From an uncultured Sphingomonadaceae bacterium (GTDB taxonomy: Bacteria; Pseudomonadota; Alphaproteobacteria; Sphingomonadales; Sphingomonadaceae), in the NCBI GenBank assembly GCA_938016505.1, contig CALLWN010000215.1:1-9485 (forward strand): a DNA stretch of 9,485 bases. The letters are read 5' to 3'. Positions 1 through 6,950 of this stretch are shown in pieces. The notes beneath the pieces are model-generated. The model saw only the letters and a list, made by a program, of their open reading frames with translations, had not been told where the DNA came from and did not search any database. Made by a program: the position numbers and the translations under genes. Position 1 is the stretch's first letter, and the number at the start of each line of letters is the position of its first letter.

Positions 1-2
1 GC

Positions 3-422
3 GCCAAGTCCCCGGCCGCCATGCGCACCATCACCGAGGTGTCGGCCGAACTCGGCGTCCCCCAGCACATCCTCCGTTTCTGGGAAACCCGCTTCCCCGA
101 TCTGCGCCCCCTCAAGCGCGGCGGCAACCGCCGCTACTATCGCCCCGCCGATGTCGCCCTGTGCCGGGCGCTCCACCGCCTCCTCCACACCGACGGCTAC
201 ACCGTGAAGGGCGTCCAGAAGCTCCTCGCCGCCGAGGGCGCGAGAGCCCTCGCCGCCCGAATCACCGGCCAAGACCCGGAACCGCCGCCCGCTCCAGGGG
301 CGCCAGCCCCTCCAGCCCCCGCCCCCGCGCTTCCCCCCGCGCTTCCCGAACCGCTGCGCACGCGCCTTGCCGCCATCCGCAACCGTCTCGCCGCCGCGCT
401 CGACTCCGCCACGGCAGGCTGA
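3..422 (+). CDS. MerR-family transcriptional regulator, 5' end cut by the window edge
   Basis: DNA-binding regulator of the MerR superfamily. Numbering from the ATG at base 21, residues 3-70 form the winged-helix domain: [20 protein letters not shown] (helix-turn-helix), then [13 protein letters not shown] (wing) and a second helical segment with [11 protein letters not shown]. The tail from about residue 85 is proline/alanine-rich low complexity, with a final helix near 110-130. It has no recognisable effector domain and no metal-binding cysteine cluster. The frame is open upstream of the ATG at 21 to the window edge and encodes AKSPAAM. In the alphaproteobacterial family I recall, the protein starts a few residues earlier with K-[SA]-P-x-A-F-R-T-I-S-E-V, so the real start is probably outside the window and the ATG at 21 is internal. 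Relatives often lie next to ihfA (inferred context, not visible here). The target promoter is unknown. Confidence 0.88.
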   Translation, partial: AKSPAAMRTITEVSAELGVPQHILRFWETRFPDLRPLKRGGNRRYYRPADVALCRALHRLLHTDGYTVKGVQKLLAAEGARALAARITGQDPEPPPAPGAPAPPAPAPALPPALPEPLRTRLAAIRNRLAAALDSATAG

Positions 423-429
423 CCAGCCC

Positions 430-1161
430 GTGAAGAGCATCGCCCTCTTCAGCCTCAAGGGCGGGGTCGGCAAGACCACCGCAGCCGTCAACCTCGCCCA
501 TGCTGCCGCCACTGCAGGCGGCCGCCGCACCCTGCTGTGGGATCTCGATTCCCAGGCCGCCGCCACCCTCCTCCTGCGCACCGGACCGGGCCCCCGGGCC
601 AAGGCCCGCGCCGCGCTCGCCGGCGACCAGCCGCTCGCCGACATGATCGAGCCGACCGCCTTCGCCAACCTCGCCCTCATCCCGGCCGACCGCAGCCTCC
701 GCCGCCTCGAGGGCGATCTCGCCCGCTCCGACGCCGCCGGCGTGATCCGCCGCCACCTGAAGACGCTCGCCCCCGGCTTCGACCGCATCCTCATCGACGC
801 GCCCCCAGGCCGCTCCGAGCTCGCCGCCCAGCTGTTCCGCGCCGTCGATCTCGTCGTCGCGCCCGCCATCCCGGCCCCGCTCTCGGCCGCAGCCGAGGAG
901 GCGCTCGCCAGCGAGCTCGCCCGGCTCGGAAAGGACGCACCCCCGGTGCTCTGGTTCTGGAACATGGCCGACCGCCGCCGCGGCCTTCACCGCCGCCTGC
1001 TCGAGACCCACCCGGGCCGCCTCACCATCCCGGCGGCAGCCGCCATCGAGGCCATGACCGAACGCCGCGCGCCCCTTGCCGCCTTCGCCCCGGCAAGTCC
1101 CGCCGCCCGCGCCTTCGCACAGCTCTGGTCCGCAGTCGAAATGGGGCTCCTCAGGAGCTGA
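430..1161 (+). CDS. Orphan ParA/MinD-like P-loop ATPase
   Basis: Predicted 243-aa cytoplasmic ATPase of the ParA/MinD/SIMIBI class. Residues 8-17 carry the deviant Walker A SLKGGVGKTT with its signature lysine (K10) and catalytic-loop lysine (K15). Walker A' is LLWDLDSQ (35-42) and Walker B is ILIDAPP (120-126). The protein is shorter than plasmid ParA and lacks an N-terminal helix-turn-helix, so it resembles the small chromosomal or orphan type. I chose the GTG at 430 because it places the P-loop at residue 10, as in the family, and lies 7 bases after the MerR stop. An ATG at 367 in the same frame would overlap the MerR gene and add an unconserved tail. There is no ParB partner or parS-like site nearby, so chromosome partitioning cannot be assumed. 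It could position another cargo or be a regulator. The 3' end overlaps the convergent kinase gene by 11 bases. Confidence 0.85.
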   Translation: MKSIALFSLKGGVGKTTAAVNLAHAAATAGGRRTLLWDLDSQAAATLLLRTGPGPRAKARAALAGDQPLADMIEPTAFANLALIPADRSLRRLEGDLARSDAAGVIRRHLKTLAPGFDRILIDAPPGRSELAAQLFRAVDLVVAPAIPAPLSAAAEEALASELARLGKDAPPVLWFWNMADRRRGLHRRLLETHPGRLTIPAAAAIEAMTERRAPLAAFAPASPAARAFAQLWSAVEMGLLRS

Positions 1162-2506
1162 GCGCAGGCCGCCTCGCATCGCCCGCCGCTGCCGGCCTTG
1201 GCATCGCCGGGCCGGCAGCCGCCAGCGGCAGCCGCACCCTCGCGCGCAGCCCCCGCGGCTCGAGGTTGCGCAGCGTCACGCTCCCGCCATGGGCGCGGGC
1301 AACGGCTGCGGCGATCGGCATCCCGAGCCCCATGCCGCCACGGTTGCGGTTGCGCGACGGCTCGGCCCGGAAGAAGGGCTCGAACACCCGCACCAGGTCG
1401 GCCCTCGGAAGCCCGGGACCCCGATCGGCAATCTCGACCACCGCCATCGAGTCGCGCTTCTGGATCGTGACGCTCGCCCGTTCGCCATAGGTCACGGCAT
1501 TGCGCAGCAGGTTGGCGAACAGCCGCTTCAGCGCAACCGGGTCGCCATCCACCAGCACCGGGTCGCAGCGGCCGAACGCGATCGGACCGCCCACCTCCTC
1601 GGCCACCGTCTCGACCAGCGAGGCCAGCTCGATCCGCTGCTTCTCGCCCACCAGCGACACCCCGCGCACATAGGCAAGCGTCGCCGAGACCATCTCGTCG
1701 AGCTCGCGCACGTCGCCCATCATCGGCCCGGCCACCTCGGCCGGCAGCGCCTCCACCCGGAATGCCAGCCGGGTCAGCGGTGTCCGGAAATCATGCGCCA
1801 GCGCCCCCACCATGGCGGTGCGCTCGGCAAGGTGCGCGGCCAGCCGCTTCGCCATCACCGCGAGCGCCTCGCTCGCCAGCCTCGCCTCGAGCGGCGCCGC
1901 CACGATCGCAACCGGCGTCGCCGGGTCCTGCCCCACCCGCCGCGCGGTCGTGGCGATCTGCCCGAACGGCTTCGCCAGAACCCGCGCCACCCACCACGCC
2001 ACCGGCAGCATCACCAGCGCGCCGAGCAGGAACAGCAGCACGTAGCGCTTCTCGACCGTGTCGAACACGCCCTCGCCGCGGAGCGAATAGGCCCGCCACC
2101 GCCCGTCGGTCCCGCGCACGGCGAGCGTGAAATCCCCCACCAGCATCGGCTGCACGTCGGGCGCCGCCGCAGTCCCGAGATCGACCATGATGTAGCGGTC
2201 GCGCTGCATCCGCGCCAGCGACAGGTGCACTGCGTCGGCCGAAAGCCCAAGCCGCGCTGCGACATCGGCGGCCAGGCGTGCTTCGTTCGGCGTCTGAGCC
2301 CGGGTCGGCGCCCGGGCCAGCTCGACCTGCCGCAGCTTCACCGGAGCGCCGCTCACCTCCTGCGCGACAGCCGGGAGGCTCAGCGCCTGCGGCCCCGGCG
2401 GCCTCACCAGCACGAGAAGCCCTGCCGCCACCAGCTGGGAGACCAGCAGGGTCACAAGCACCAGCCCGAAGATGGCAAGGAACAGCGGAGGCGCGGGCCG
2501 CCGCAT
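1151..2506 (-). CDS. Membrane sensor histidine kinase (EnvZ/OmpR-class partner)
   Basis: Predicted 451-aa inner-membrane kinase that autophosphorylates on histidine and passes the phosphate to the adjacent response regulator. TM1 spans about residues 8-36. A periplasmic sensor stretch covers about 37-155, followed by TM2 (about 156-175) and a HAMP-like linker (about 176-228). The dimerisation/phosphoacceptor helix carries AHDFRTPLTRL with H238. The ATPase domain has the N box LLRNAVTYG (N336), the G1 box ADRGPGLP (D361), the F box VFEPFFRAEP (374-383) and the G2 box GGMGLGMPIA. All essential catalytic elements are present. The start ATG shares one base with the regulator's TGA stop (TGATG, bases 2508-2504), which indicates an operon with translational coupling. 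The sensed signal is unknown. Location beside an exporter suggests envelope or drug stress (inference). The last ~20 residues are low-complexity Ala/Pro/Arg. Confidence 0.93.
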   Translation of the reverse strand: MRRPAPPLFLAIFGLVLVTLLVSQLVAAGLLVLVRPPGPQALSLPAVAQEVSGAPVKLRQVELARAPTRAQTPNEARLAADVAARLGLSADAVHLSLARMQRDRYIMVDLGTAAAPDVQPMLVGDFTLAVRGTDGRWRAYSLRGEGVFDTVEKRYVLLFLLGALVMLPVAWWVARVLAKPFGQIATTARRVGQDPATPVAIVAAPLEARLASEALAVMAKRLAAHLAERTAMVGALAHDFRTPLTRLAFRVEALPAEVAGPMMGDVRELDEMVSATLAYVRGVSLVGEKQRIELASLVETVAEEVGGPIAFGRCDPVLVDGDPVALKRLFANLLRNAVTYGERASVTIQKRDSMAVVEIADRGPGLPRADLVRVFEPFFRAEPSRNRNRGGMGLGMPIAAAVARAHGGSVTLRNLEPRGLRARVRLPLAAAGPAMPRPAAAGDARRPALSS

Positions 2507-3252
2507 CAGCCCCAGACCGGCCGCCCCATGAACATGTAGCCGCCGTTCCTGACCGTCCGGATGAGGTCGCCGCCAGCTTCCGGCTCGATCGCGAGCTTGC
2601 GCCGGAGCCGGCTCACCTGCACGTCGATCGACCGCCCGCCGGCGTCGTCGGCCCCGGACAGCGAAAGCAGCGCCTCGCGCGACAGCGTCTCGCCGGGATT
2701 CTCCACAAAATGCTTCAGAAGCAGGAACTCGCCCTCGGAGAGATTGACCAGGATCCCCGACGGCGACCTCAGCTCGCGGTTGACGAGGTCGAGCGACCAG
2801 CCGCGGAACGAGAGGTGCGTCCCCGAGCTCCCGCCAGCCTGCCGGCGCCGCAGCACCGCGCGGATCCGCGCCAGAAGCTCGCGCGGGTTGCAGGGCTTTG
2901 CCAGATAGTCGTCGGCCCCGCGCTCCAGCCCCTCGATCCGGTCGGCCACATCCCCCATCGCGGAGAGCACCACCACCGCCGGCCCGGTCCCGTCGGGCGC
3001 CATGCGCCGAAGCGCGTCCAGCCCATGCTCGCCCGGAAGCATCAGGTCGAGCACCACGAGATCGAACGGCTCCCCCTCGGCCGCGGCAGCCGCGAGCGCC
3101 CGGTCCATCGCCGGGCAATCCTCCACCCCCTCGACCTCGAAACCCTCGCGGCCCAGATAGGTCGCAACAAGCGAGCGGATCCCCTGGTCGTCATCAACCA
3201 CAAGAATCCTGCCGTCCATCCTCGGCGCCGCGGCAGCTCCATGACCTGTCAT
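2506..3252 (-). CDS. OmpR/PhoB-family response regulator
   Basis: Predicted 248-aa DNA-binding response regulator, phosphorylated by the kinase encoded immediately downstream. The receiver domain (about 15-135) has the acidic cluster ILVVDDD (D20-D22), phosphoacceptor D69 in VVLDLMLPG, switch serine S97 in VVLSA and K119 in LAKPCNP. The winged-helix output domain (about 146-244) shows the OmpR hallmarks VNLSEGEFLLLKHF, SREALL, SIDVQVSRLRRKL and IRTVRNGGYMF. The start is uncertain. The ATG at 3252 has an AGGG element 8 bases upstream. The ATG at 3219 (M12 here) would give a 237-aa protein, close to OmpR length, but has no well-spaced ribosome site. A TTG at 3288 is less likely. The gene is transcribed divergently from the exporter operon, the usual arrangement for a regulator that controls its neighbour and itself (inference). 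Confidence 0.92.
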   Translation of the reverse strand: MTGHGAAAAPRMDGRILVVDDDQGIRSLVATYLGREGFEVEGVEDCPAMDRALAAAAAEGEPFDLVVLDLMLPGEHGLDALRRMAPDGTGPAVVVLSAMGDVADRIEGLERGADDYLAKPCNPRELLARIRAVLRRRQAGGSSGTHLSFRGWSLDLVNRELRSPSGILVNLSEGEFLLLKHFVENPGETLSREALLSLSGADDAGGRSIDVQVSRLRRKLAIEPEAGGDLIRTVRNGGYMFMGRPVWG

Positions 3253-3395
3253 TCCGGCTGCCCTACCAAGAACCCGCGTGGCTTCCAAGACATTGTTCCG
3301 CTGCTGTCACGGCGTCCCGACCCCAGCGGAGCCGTGGCGCACCGTGCCGCGCTTGCAGCCGTGTCTGCGCTCGCCTAGGCGCCGGCAGCACGCCC
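3253..3395. promoter_or_regulatory. Divergent control region between the two-component system and the exporter operon
   Basis: This 143-base gap must hold start signals for both operons. Visible elements are as follows. A perfect 7-base inverted repeat, TCCGCTG (3297-3303) and CAGCGGA (3324-3330), is separated by 20 bases. CCAAGA is repeated at 3266-3271 and 3285-3290, 19 bases apart, close to two helical turns. A 10-base palindrome, CGCCTAGGCG, lies at 3372-3381. A weak plus-strand promoter reading is TTGCAG (3353-3358), 17-base spacer, TAGGCG (3376-3381); it would leave only a very short leader before the ATG at 3396. No convincing minus-strand promoter was found. Which element binds the response regulator is not determinable by eye. 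Confidence 0.45.
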
Positions 3396-4631
3396 ATGCC
3401 CGTCCGCCGCCTCCTCCTCCTTGTCCTGGTCGTCGCGGTCGCGGGCGGCGCCGCATGGTGGGCGCTCGCCCGCAGGACCGAGACCGCGGGCCGCTACCAG
3501 ACCGCCCCGGTCGTCCGCGGCGACCTCGCCGAGCGCATCAGCGCCAACGGCACCCTGAACCCCGTCACCCTCGTCAATGTCGGCGTCCAGGTCTCGGGCA
3601 CGGTCGAGAAGCTCCTCGCCGACTACAACGACCGGGTCACCGCCGGCCAGGTCCTGCTCGAGCTCGATCCCCGCCTGTTCCGGGCCCGCCTGCTCCAGTC
3701 CGAGGCCAACCTCGCCCGCGCCCGGGCCCAGGCCGACCTCGCCGAGGCCAACCGGAAGCGCGCCGAGAACCTCCTCGCCCGCGGCTTCGTCAGCGCCCAG
3801 GCCTATGACCAGGCCGCCGCAGCCGCCGCAGTCGCAAGGGCCGACGTCCGGGCGGCCGAGGCGGCCATCGCCCAGGACCGCGCCAACCTCGGCTTCTCGG
3901 TCGTCCGCGCGCCCGTCTCCGGGGTCATCATCAGCCGCGATGTCGCCGTCGGCCAGACCGTCGCTGCCAGCTTCCAGACCCCGACCCTCTTCACCATCGC
4001 CGCCGACCTGACCCGCATGCAGATCGAAGCCGCAGTCGCCGAGTCCGACATCGCCAAGGTCAAGGTCGGCCAGGAGGTCAGCTTCACCGTCGATGCCTGG
4101 GGCCAGCGCCGGTTCCAGGGCACCGTGAAGGAGGTCCGCCTCAACCCCACCACCCAGCAGAATGTCGTCACCTTCACCGTCGTCATCGCGGTCGACAATC
4201 CCGACGGCGCGCTGCTCCCGGGCATGACCGCCACCGCCAGCTTCAACGTCAGGGAGCACAGGGGCGTCCTCCTCGTCCCCAACGCCGCGCTCGCCTTCCG
4301 CCCGGCCGACTTCGACCCCCGCACCGCCCGCGACCGGCCGCCAGCCGGAGCCGGGAGCGCCAGCCGGGGCGGCAGCGCCGCGCGCGCGCCCCGCGCCGCG
4401 GCCGAAGGCTTCCCGGCAACCGTCTTCGTCGTCGGCAAAGGCGGCCGGCCCGAGCCGCGCCGGATCAGGGTCGGCGCCTCCGACGACGAGATGAGCCTCG
4501 TCCTCTCCGGCGAGATCGCCGAAGGAGACCAGGTCATCATCGCCGACCTCGCCAACCCCAAGGCCGGCAGCGGCGGGCGACCCACCGGCGGCTCGGGCGG
4601 CGGCCGCCCCGGCGGGCTCGGCAGCGGCTGA
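3396..4631 (+). CDS. MacA-like periplasmic adaptor (membrane fusion protein) of an ABC exporter
   Basis: Predicted 411-aa HlyD/RND-type adaptor linking an inner-membrane ABC transporter to an outer-membrane channel. Residues 4-24 form an N-terminal membrane anchor (LLLLVLVVAVAGGAAWWAL) with no lipobox cysteine. The first half-lipoyl motif is NVGVQVSGTVEKLLADYND (61-79). An Ala-rich alpha-helical hairpin (about 92-165) is followed by the second half-lipoyl segment VVRAPVSGVIISRDVAVGQTV (169-189). The beta-barrel domain (about 205-290) contains LLPGMTATASF, and the membrane-proximal domain lies at about 290-390. MacA of E. coli is about 370 aa; this one is longer because of a Gly/Ala/Arg/Pro insert at about 312-338 and a Gly-rich tail at 390-411. 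The ATG is placed so the anchor comes first; no clear Shine-Dalgarno site precedes it. It is the first gene of the operon, and its TGA overlaps the next ATG. Confidence 0.92.
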   Translation: MPVRRLLLLVLVVAVAGGAAWWALARRTETAGRYQTAPVVRGDLAERISANGTLNPVTLVNVGVQVSGTVEKLLADYNDRVTAGQVLLELDPRLFRARLLQSEANLARARAQADLAEANRKRAENLLARGFVSAQAYDQAAAAAAVARADVRAAEAAIAQDRANLGFSVVRAPVSGVIISRDVAVGQTVAASFQTPTLFTIAADLTRMQIEAAVAESDIAKVKVGQEVSFTVDAWGQRRFQGTVKEVRLNPTTQQNVVTFTVVIAVDNPDGALLPGMTATASFNVREHRGVLLVPNAALAFRPADFDPRTARDRPPAGAGSASRGGSAARAPRAAAEGFPATVFVVGKGGRPEPRRIRVGASDDEMSLVLSGEIAEGDQVIIADLANPKAGSGGRPTGGSGGGRPGGLGSG

Positions 4632-5407
4632 TGCCGGTGCCGCCCGAAGACCGTCCACCGGAAGACGGGCCACCCCTCCTCGCGCTCGAGGGCATCGTCA
4701 AGGACTATGCCTCCGAGGCCGGCAGCTTCCGCGCCCTCGATGGCGTCAGCATGACCGTCCGGCCCGGCGAACTGCTCGCCATCATGGGCCCCTCGGGCTC
4801 GGGCAAGTCCACCCTCATGAACATCATCGGCGCCCTCGACACGCCGACCGCCGGCCGCTTCCTGTTCGACGGCGAAGACACCTCCACCATGTCGGAAGCA
4901 GCGCTCGCGGCCCTGCGCAACCGCGCCATCGGCTTCGTCTTCCAGCAGTTCAACCTGCTCCCGCGCCTTTCCGCGCGCGACAATGTCGCGCTGCCGCTGG
5001 TCTACGCCGGCCTCTCCCGCCGCGAGCGCCTCGCCCGCGCCGACACCCTCCTCGCCCGGGTCGGCCTCGCCGACAAGACCGGCGCCCGCCCCTCCCAGCT
5101 CTCCGGCGGCCAGCAGCAGCGCGTCGCGATCGCCCGCGCGCTCGCGGTCGATCCGCGCCTGCTCCTCGCCGACGAGCCCACCGGCGCCCTCGACACCAGG
5201 ACCGGCGCCGAGATCCTCGCCCTGTTCAAGGCGCTCAACCGCGAGGCCCGCGTCACCGTCATCCTCGTCACCCACGATCCAGGGGTCGCCGCCGCAACCG
5301 ATCGCGTGGTCAGGATCCAGGATGGCCGCGTCACCTTCGATGGCCCGCCCACGCCCGAGGCGCTGGCCGGCGGCGTCGGCCACCTCTATGAGGGCGCGGC
5401 CCCATGA
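4631..5407 (+). CDS. ABC transporter ATP-binding protein, MacB-type (separate subunit)
   Basis: Predicted 258-aa cytoplasmic ATPase that powers the MacB-like exporter. The motifs are complete: Walker A GPSGSGKST (53-61), Q-loop FVFQQFNLLPRL (102-113), signature LSGGQQQRVAIARAL (157-171), Walker B LLLADEPTGALD (177-188) and H-loop THD (H215). The sequence fits the MacB/LolD/FtsE subgroup (IMGPSGSGKSTLMNIIGALD; DEPTGALD). In E. coli MacB this domain is fused to the permease; here the two are separate genes, as in many non-enteric bacteria. The start overlaps the adaptor stop by one base (TGATG, 4629-4633) and the stop overlaps the permease start by four (ATGA, 5404-5407), so translation of the three subunits is likely coupled. 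LolD is a possible confusion, but the adjoining adaptor and MacB-type permease argue for MacB. Confidence 0.95.
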   Translation: MPVPPEDRPPEDGPPLLALEGIVKDYASEAGSFRALDGVSMTVRPGELLAIMGPSGSGKSTLMNIIGALDTPTAGRFLFDGEDTSTMSEAALAALRNRAIGFVFQQFNLLPRLSARDNVALPLVYAGLSRRERLARADTLLARVGLADKTGARPSQLSGGQQQRVAIARALAVDPRLLLADEPTGALDTRTGAEILALFKALNREARVTVILVTHDPGVAAATDRVVRIQDGRVTFDGPPTPEALAGGVGHLYEGAAP

Positions 5408-6711
5408 ACGCGCCGCTCGCCCCGCCCCGGACCAGGCCCGGCCCCCGCGCCACCGCCACCGCGCGCGCCACCCCGGGCATCGCCCCGCTGCTCGGGCCCA
5501 TGCTCGCCGAGGCCGTCGCGGCGCTGTCCGCCAACCGCCTCCGCTCCGGCCTCACCATGCTCGGCATGGTCATCGGGGTCGCCGCCGTCATCCTCATGCT
5601 CGCCATCGGCAATGGCGTCCAGGGCCAGGTCGAACGCTCCATCTCCGCGCTCGGCTCCAACCTCCTCATCGTCAACTCCGGCGCCGCCCGCTCCGGCGGC
5701 GGCTTCAGCCAGGGCGCCGGCTCGAGGCCCACCCTCACCCTCGACGATGCCGAGGCGATCGCCCGCCTGCCCGACGTGCTCGCCGCCGCCCCCACCTCGA
5801 GCTTCGCCGCCCAGGTCGTCGCCGGCCCCACCAACTGGCTGACCCAGGTCACCACCACCACGCCGGCCTGGTTCATCGTCCAGAGCTGGTTCCCCGAGGA
5901 GGGCCGCGCCTTCTCCGCCATGGAGGAACGCCAGGCCGCCCGGGTCGCGGTCATCGGCCAGACCACCGCGCGCGAGCTGTTCGGCGCCAGCGATCCGATC
6001 GGCGAGCAGATCAGGGTCCGCGGCGTCAGCTTCACCGTCATCGGCCTGCTGCCCGAGCGCGGCCAGGGCATCGGCGGCGTCGACCGCGACGATGTCGTCG
6101 TCCTCCCCCTGACCGCCTCGCTCCGCCTCGTCCAGGGCGGCGGCGCCTTCCGCCGCTTCGTCCGCTCCATCTCGGTCGCAGTCACCACGCCCGAGGCCAT
6201 GGCCCCAACCGAGGCCGCAATCACCGACCTGCTGCGCCGCCGCCACGGCCTTTCCCCGCGCGACGAGAATGACTTCTCCATCACCAACCTCACCGCCGTC
6301 GGCCAGACCTTCCAGGAAACCACCGGCGCCATCTCGCTCCTCCTCGGCGCCATCGGCGGCATCAGCCTCGTCGTCGGCGGAATCGGCATCATGAACATCA
6401 TGCTGGTCTCGGTCACCGAGCGCACCCGCGAGATCGGCATCCGCATGGCGCTCGGCGCACCCCGCGCCGCGGTCCGCCTCCAGTTCCTGCTCGAGGCGCT
6501 CATGCTCTCGATCGTCGGCTGCGCCGCCGGAGTCCTCATCGGCACCGGGCTTGCCGTCCTCGCCTCGCGCTTCCTCCCCTTCCCCACCATCATCTCGCCA
6601 GCCTCGGTCGTCGCCGCCTTCGCCATCTCGGCCGCCATCGGCATCTTCTTCGGCTGGTATCCCGCCACCCGCGCCGCCAGGCTCTCCCCGATCGAGGCGC
6701 TCCGAAGCTGA
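5404..6711 (+). CDS. MacB-type ABC transporter permease
   Basis: Predicted 435-aa inner-membrane permease with type VII exporter (MacB/FtsX) topology. TM1 is at about 48-70 (SGLTMLGMVIGVAAVILMLA). A large periplasmic domain (about 72-305) follows, with MacB_PCD-like features including ALGSNLLIV and VAVIGQTTARELFG. TM2 is at about 307-335, TM3 at 361-387 and TM4 at 400-420. The conserved cytoplasmic coupling segment SVTERTREIGIRMALGA (336-352) follows TM2, and the C-terminus ends in the typical SPIEALRS. The first ~35 residues are a Pro/Ala/Arg-rich cytoplasmic tail; a later start is possible but the ATGA overlap with the ATPase stop favours this one. With the ATPase and adaptor it should move a substrate from inner membrane or periplasm out through a TolC-like channel (family knowledge). 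The substrate is not predictable; macrolides, peptides and siderophores are known for relatives. Confidence 0.94.
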   Translation: MNAPLAPPRTRPGPRATATARATPGIAPLLGPMLAEAVAALSANRLRSGLTMLGMVIGVAAVILMLAIGNGVQGQVERSISALGSNLLIVNSGAARSGGGFSQGAGSRPTLTLDDAEAIARLPDVLAAAPTSSFAAQVVAGPTNWLTQVTTTTPAWFIVQSWFPEEGRAFSAMEERQAARVAVIGQTTARELFGASDPIGEQIRVRGVSFTVIGLLPERGQGIGGVDRDDVVVLPLTASLRLVQGGGAFRRFVRSISVAVTTPEAMAPTEAAITDLLRRRHGLSPRDENDFSITNLTAVGQTFQETTGAISLLLGAIGGISLVVGGIGIMNIMLVSVTERTREIGIRMALGAPRAAVRLQFLLEALMLSIVGCAAGVLIGTGLAVLASRFLPFPTIISPASVVAAFAISAAIGIFFGWYPATRAARLSPIEALRS

Positions 6712-6950
6712 TGCCGGATGCCGCGGCCCGCCGCCTCGCCAACCGCCGCTTCAACGAGGCGCAGAAGCTCCGCGCCGCCCTCCTCAACCAGATCGGCACC
6801 GCCCTTCCTGCCGCCGCCGTCTTCGTCCCCATCTTCAATGGCGGAGGGCGCGCGCTCGGCTGGCTCGCCACCCTCGTCGCGCTGGTCATCTGCGCCCTCC
6901 TGTGGTACACAGCCAATGCTCAGCTTGTCGGCCTGAGGAGTGAAGACTGA
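6711..6950 (+). CDS. Small two-TM membrane protein of unknown function, exporter-operon member
   Basis: Predicted 79-aa protein that I do not recognise. A basic N-terminal amphipathic stretch (MPDAAARRLANRRFNEAQKL) precedes two hydrophobic segments: about 27-43 (NQIGTALPAAAVFVPIF) and about 48-66 (ALGWLATLVALVICALLWY). These are separated by a short NGGG turn, and the tail is short and acidic (RSED). This suggests a helical hairpin in the inner membrane. The ATG shares one base with the permease stop (TGATG, 6709-6713) and the TGA shares one base with the next small gene, so the gene lies inside a run of coupled genes and is unlikely to be a chance reading frame. It may be an accessory or assembly factor for the exporter, or an unrelated passenger. 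Codon use matches its neighbours. Confidence 0.75.
   Translation: MPDAAARRLANRRFNEAQKLRAALLNQIGTALPAAAVFVPIFNGGGRALGWLATLVALVICALLWYTANAQLVGLRSED

Noticed and set aside
367..429. Upstream ATG start for the ParA-like gene
   Set aside because: It would add 21 residues before the P-loop strand, overlapping the MerR coding end; family members begin just before the strand leading into KGGVGKTT, matching the GTG at 430.
1076..2539. 487-codon open frame on the plus strand opposite the histidine kinase
   Set aside because: Its composition is His/Arg/Pro-rich with no motifs. The minus-strand frame has every kinase box, so this is a GC-driven shadow.
2507..3118. N-terminal extension of the histidine kinase frame
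   Set aside because: The extension lies entirely over the response regulator gene; the ATG at 2506 forms a TGATG junction and is followed directly by the first membrane helix.
3803..5383. 526-codon minus-strand frame opposite the adaptor and ATPase genes
   Set aside because: It spans two real genes in opposite orientation with Gly/Ala/Glu-rich nonsense sequence; high GC leaves few stops.
5331..6668. 445-codon minus-strand frame opposite the permease
   Set aside because: No family features; the plus-strand permease has transmembrane topology and MacB motifs.
4631..6711. LolCDE-type lipoprotein release system
   Set aside because: The ATPase alone would fit LolD, but there is one permease with a MacB-type periplasmic domain and an upstream periplasmic adaptor, which LolCDE lacks.
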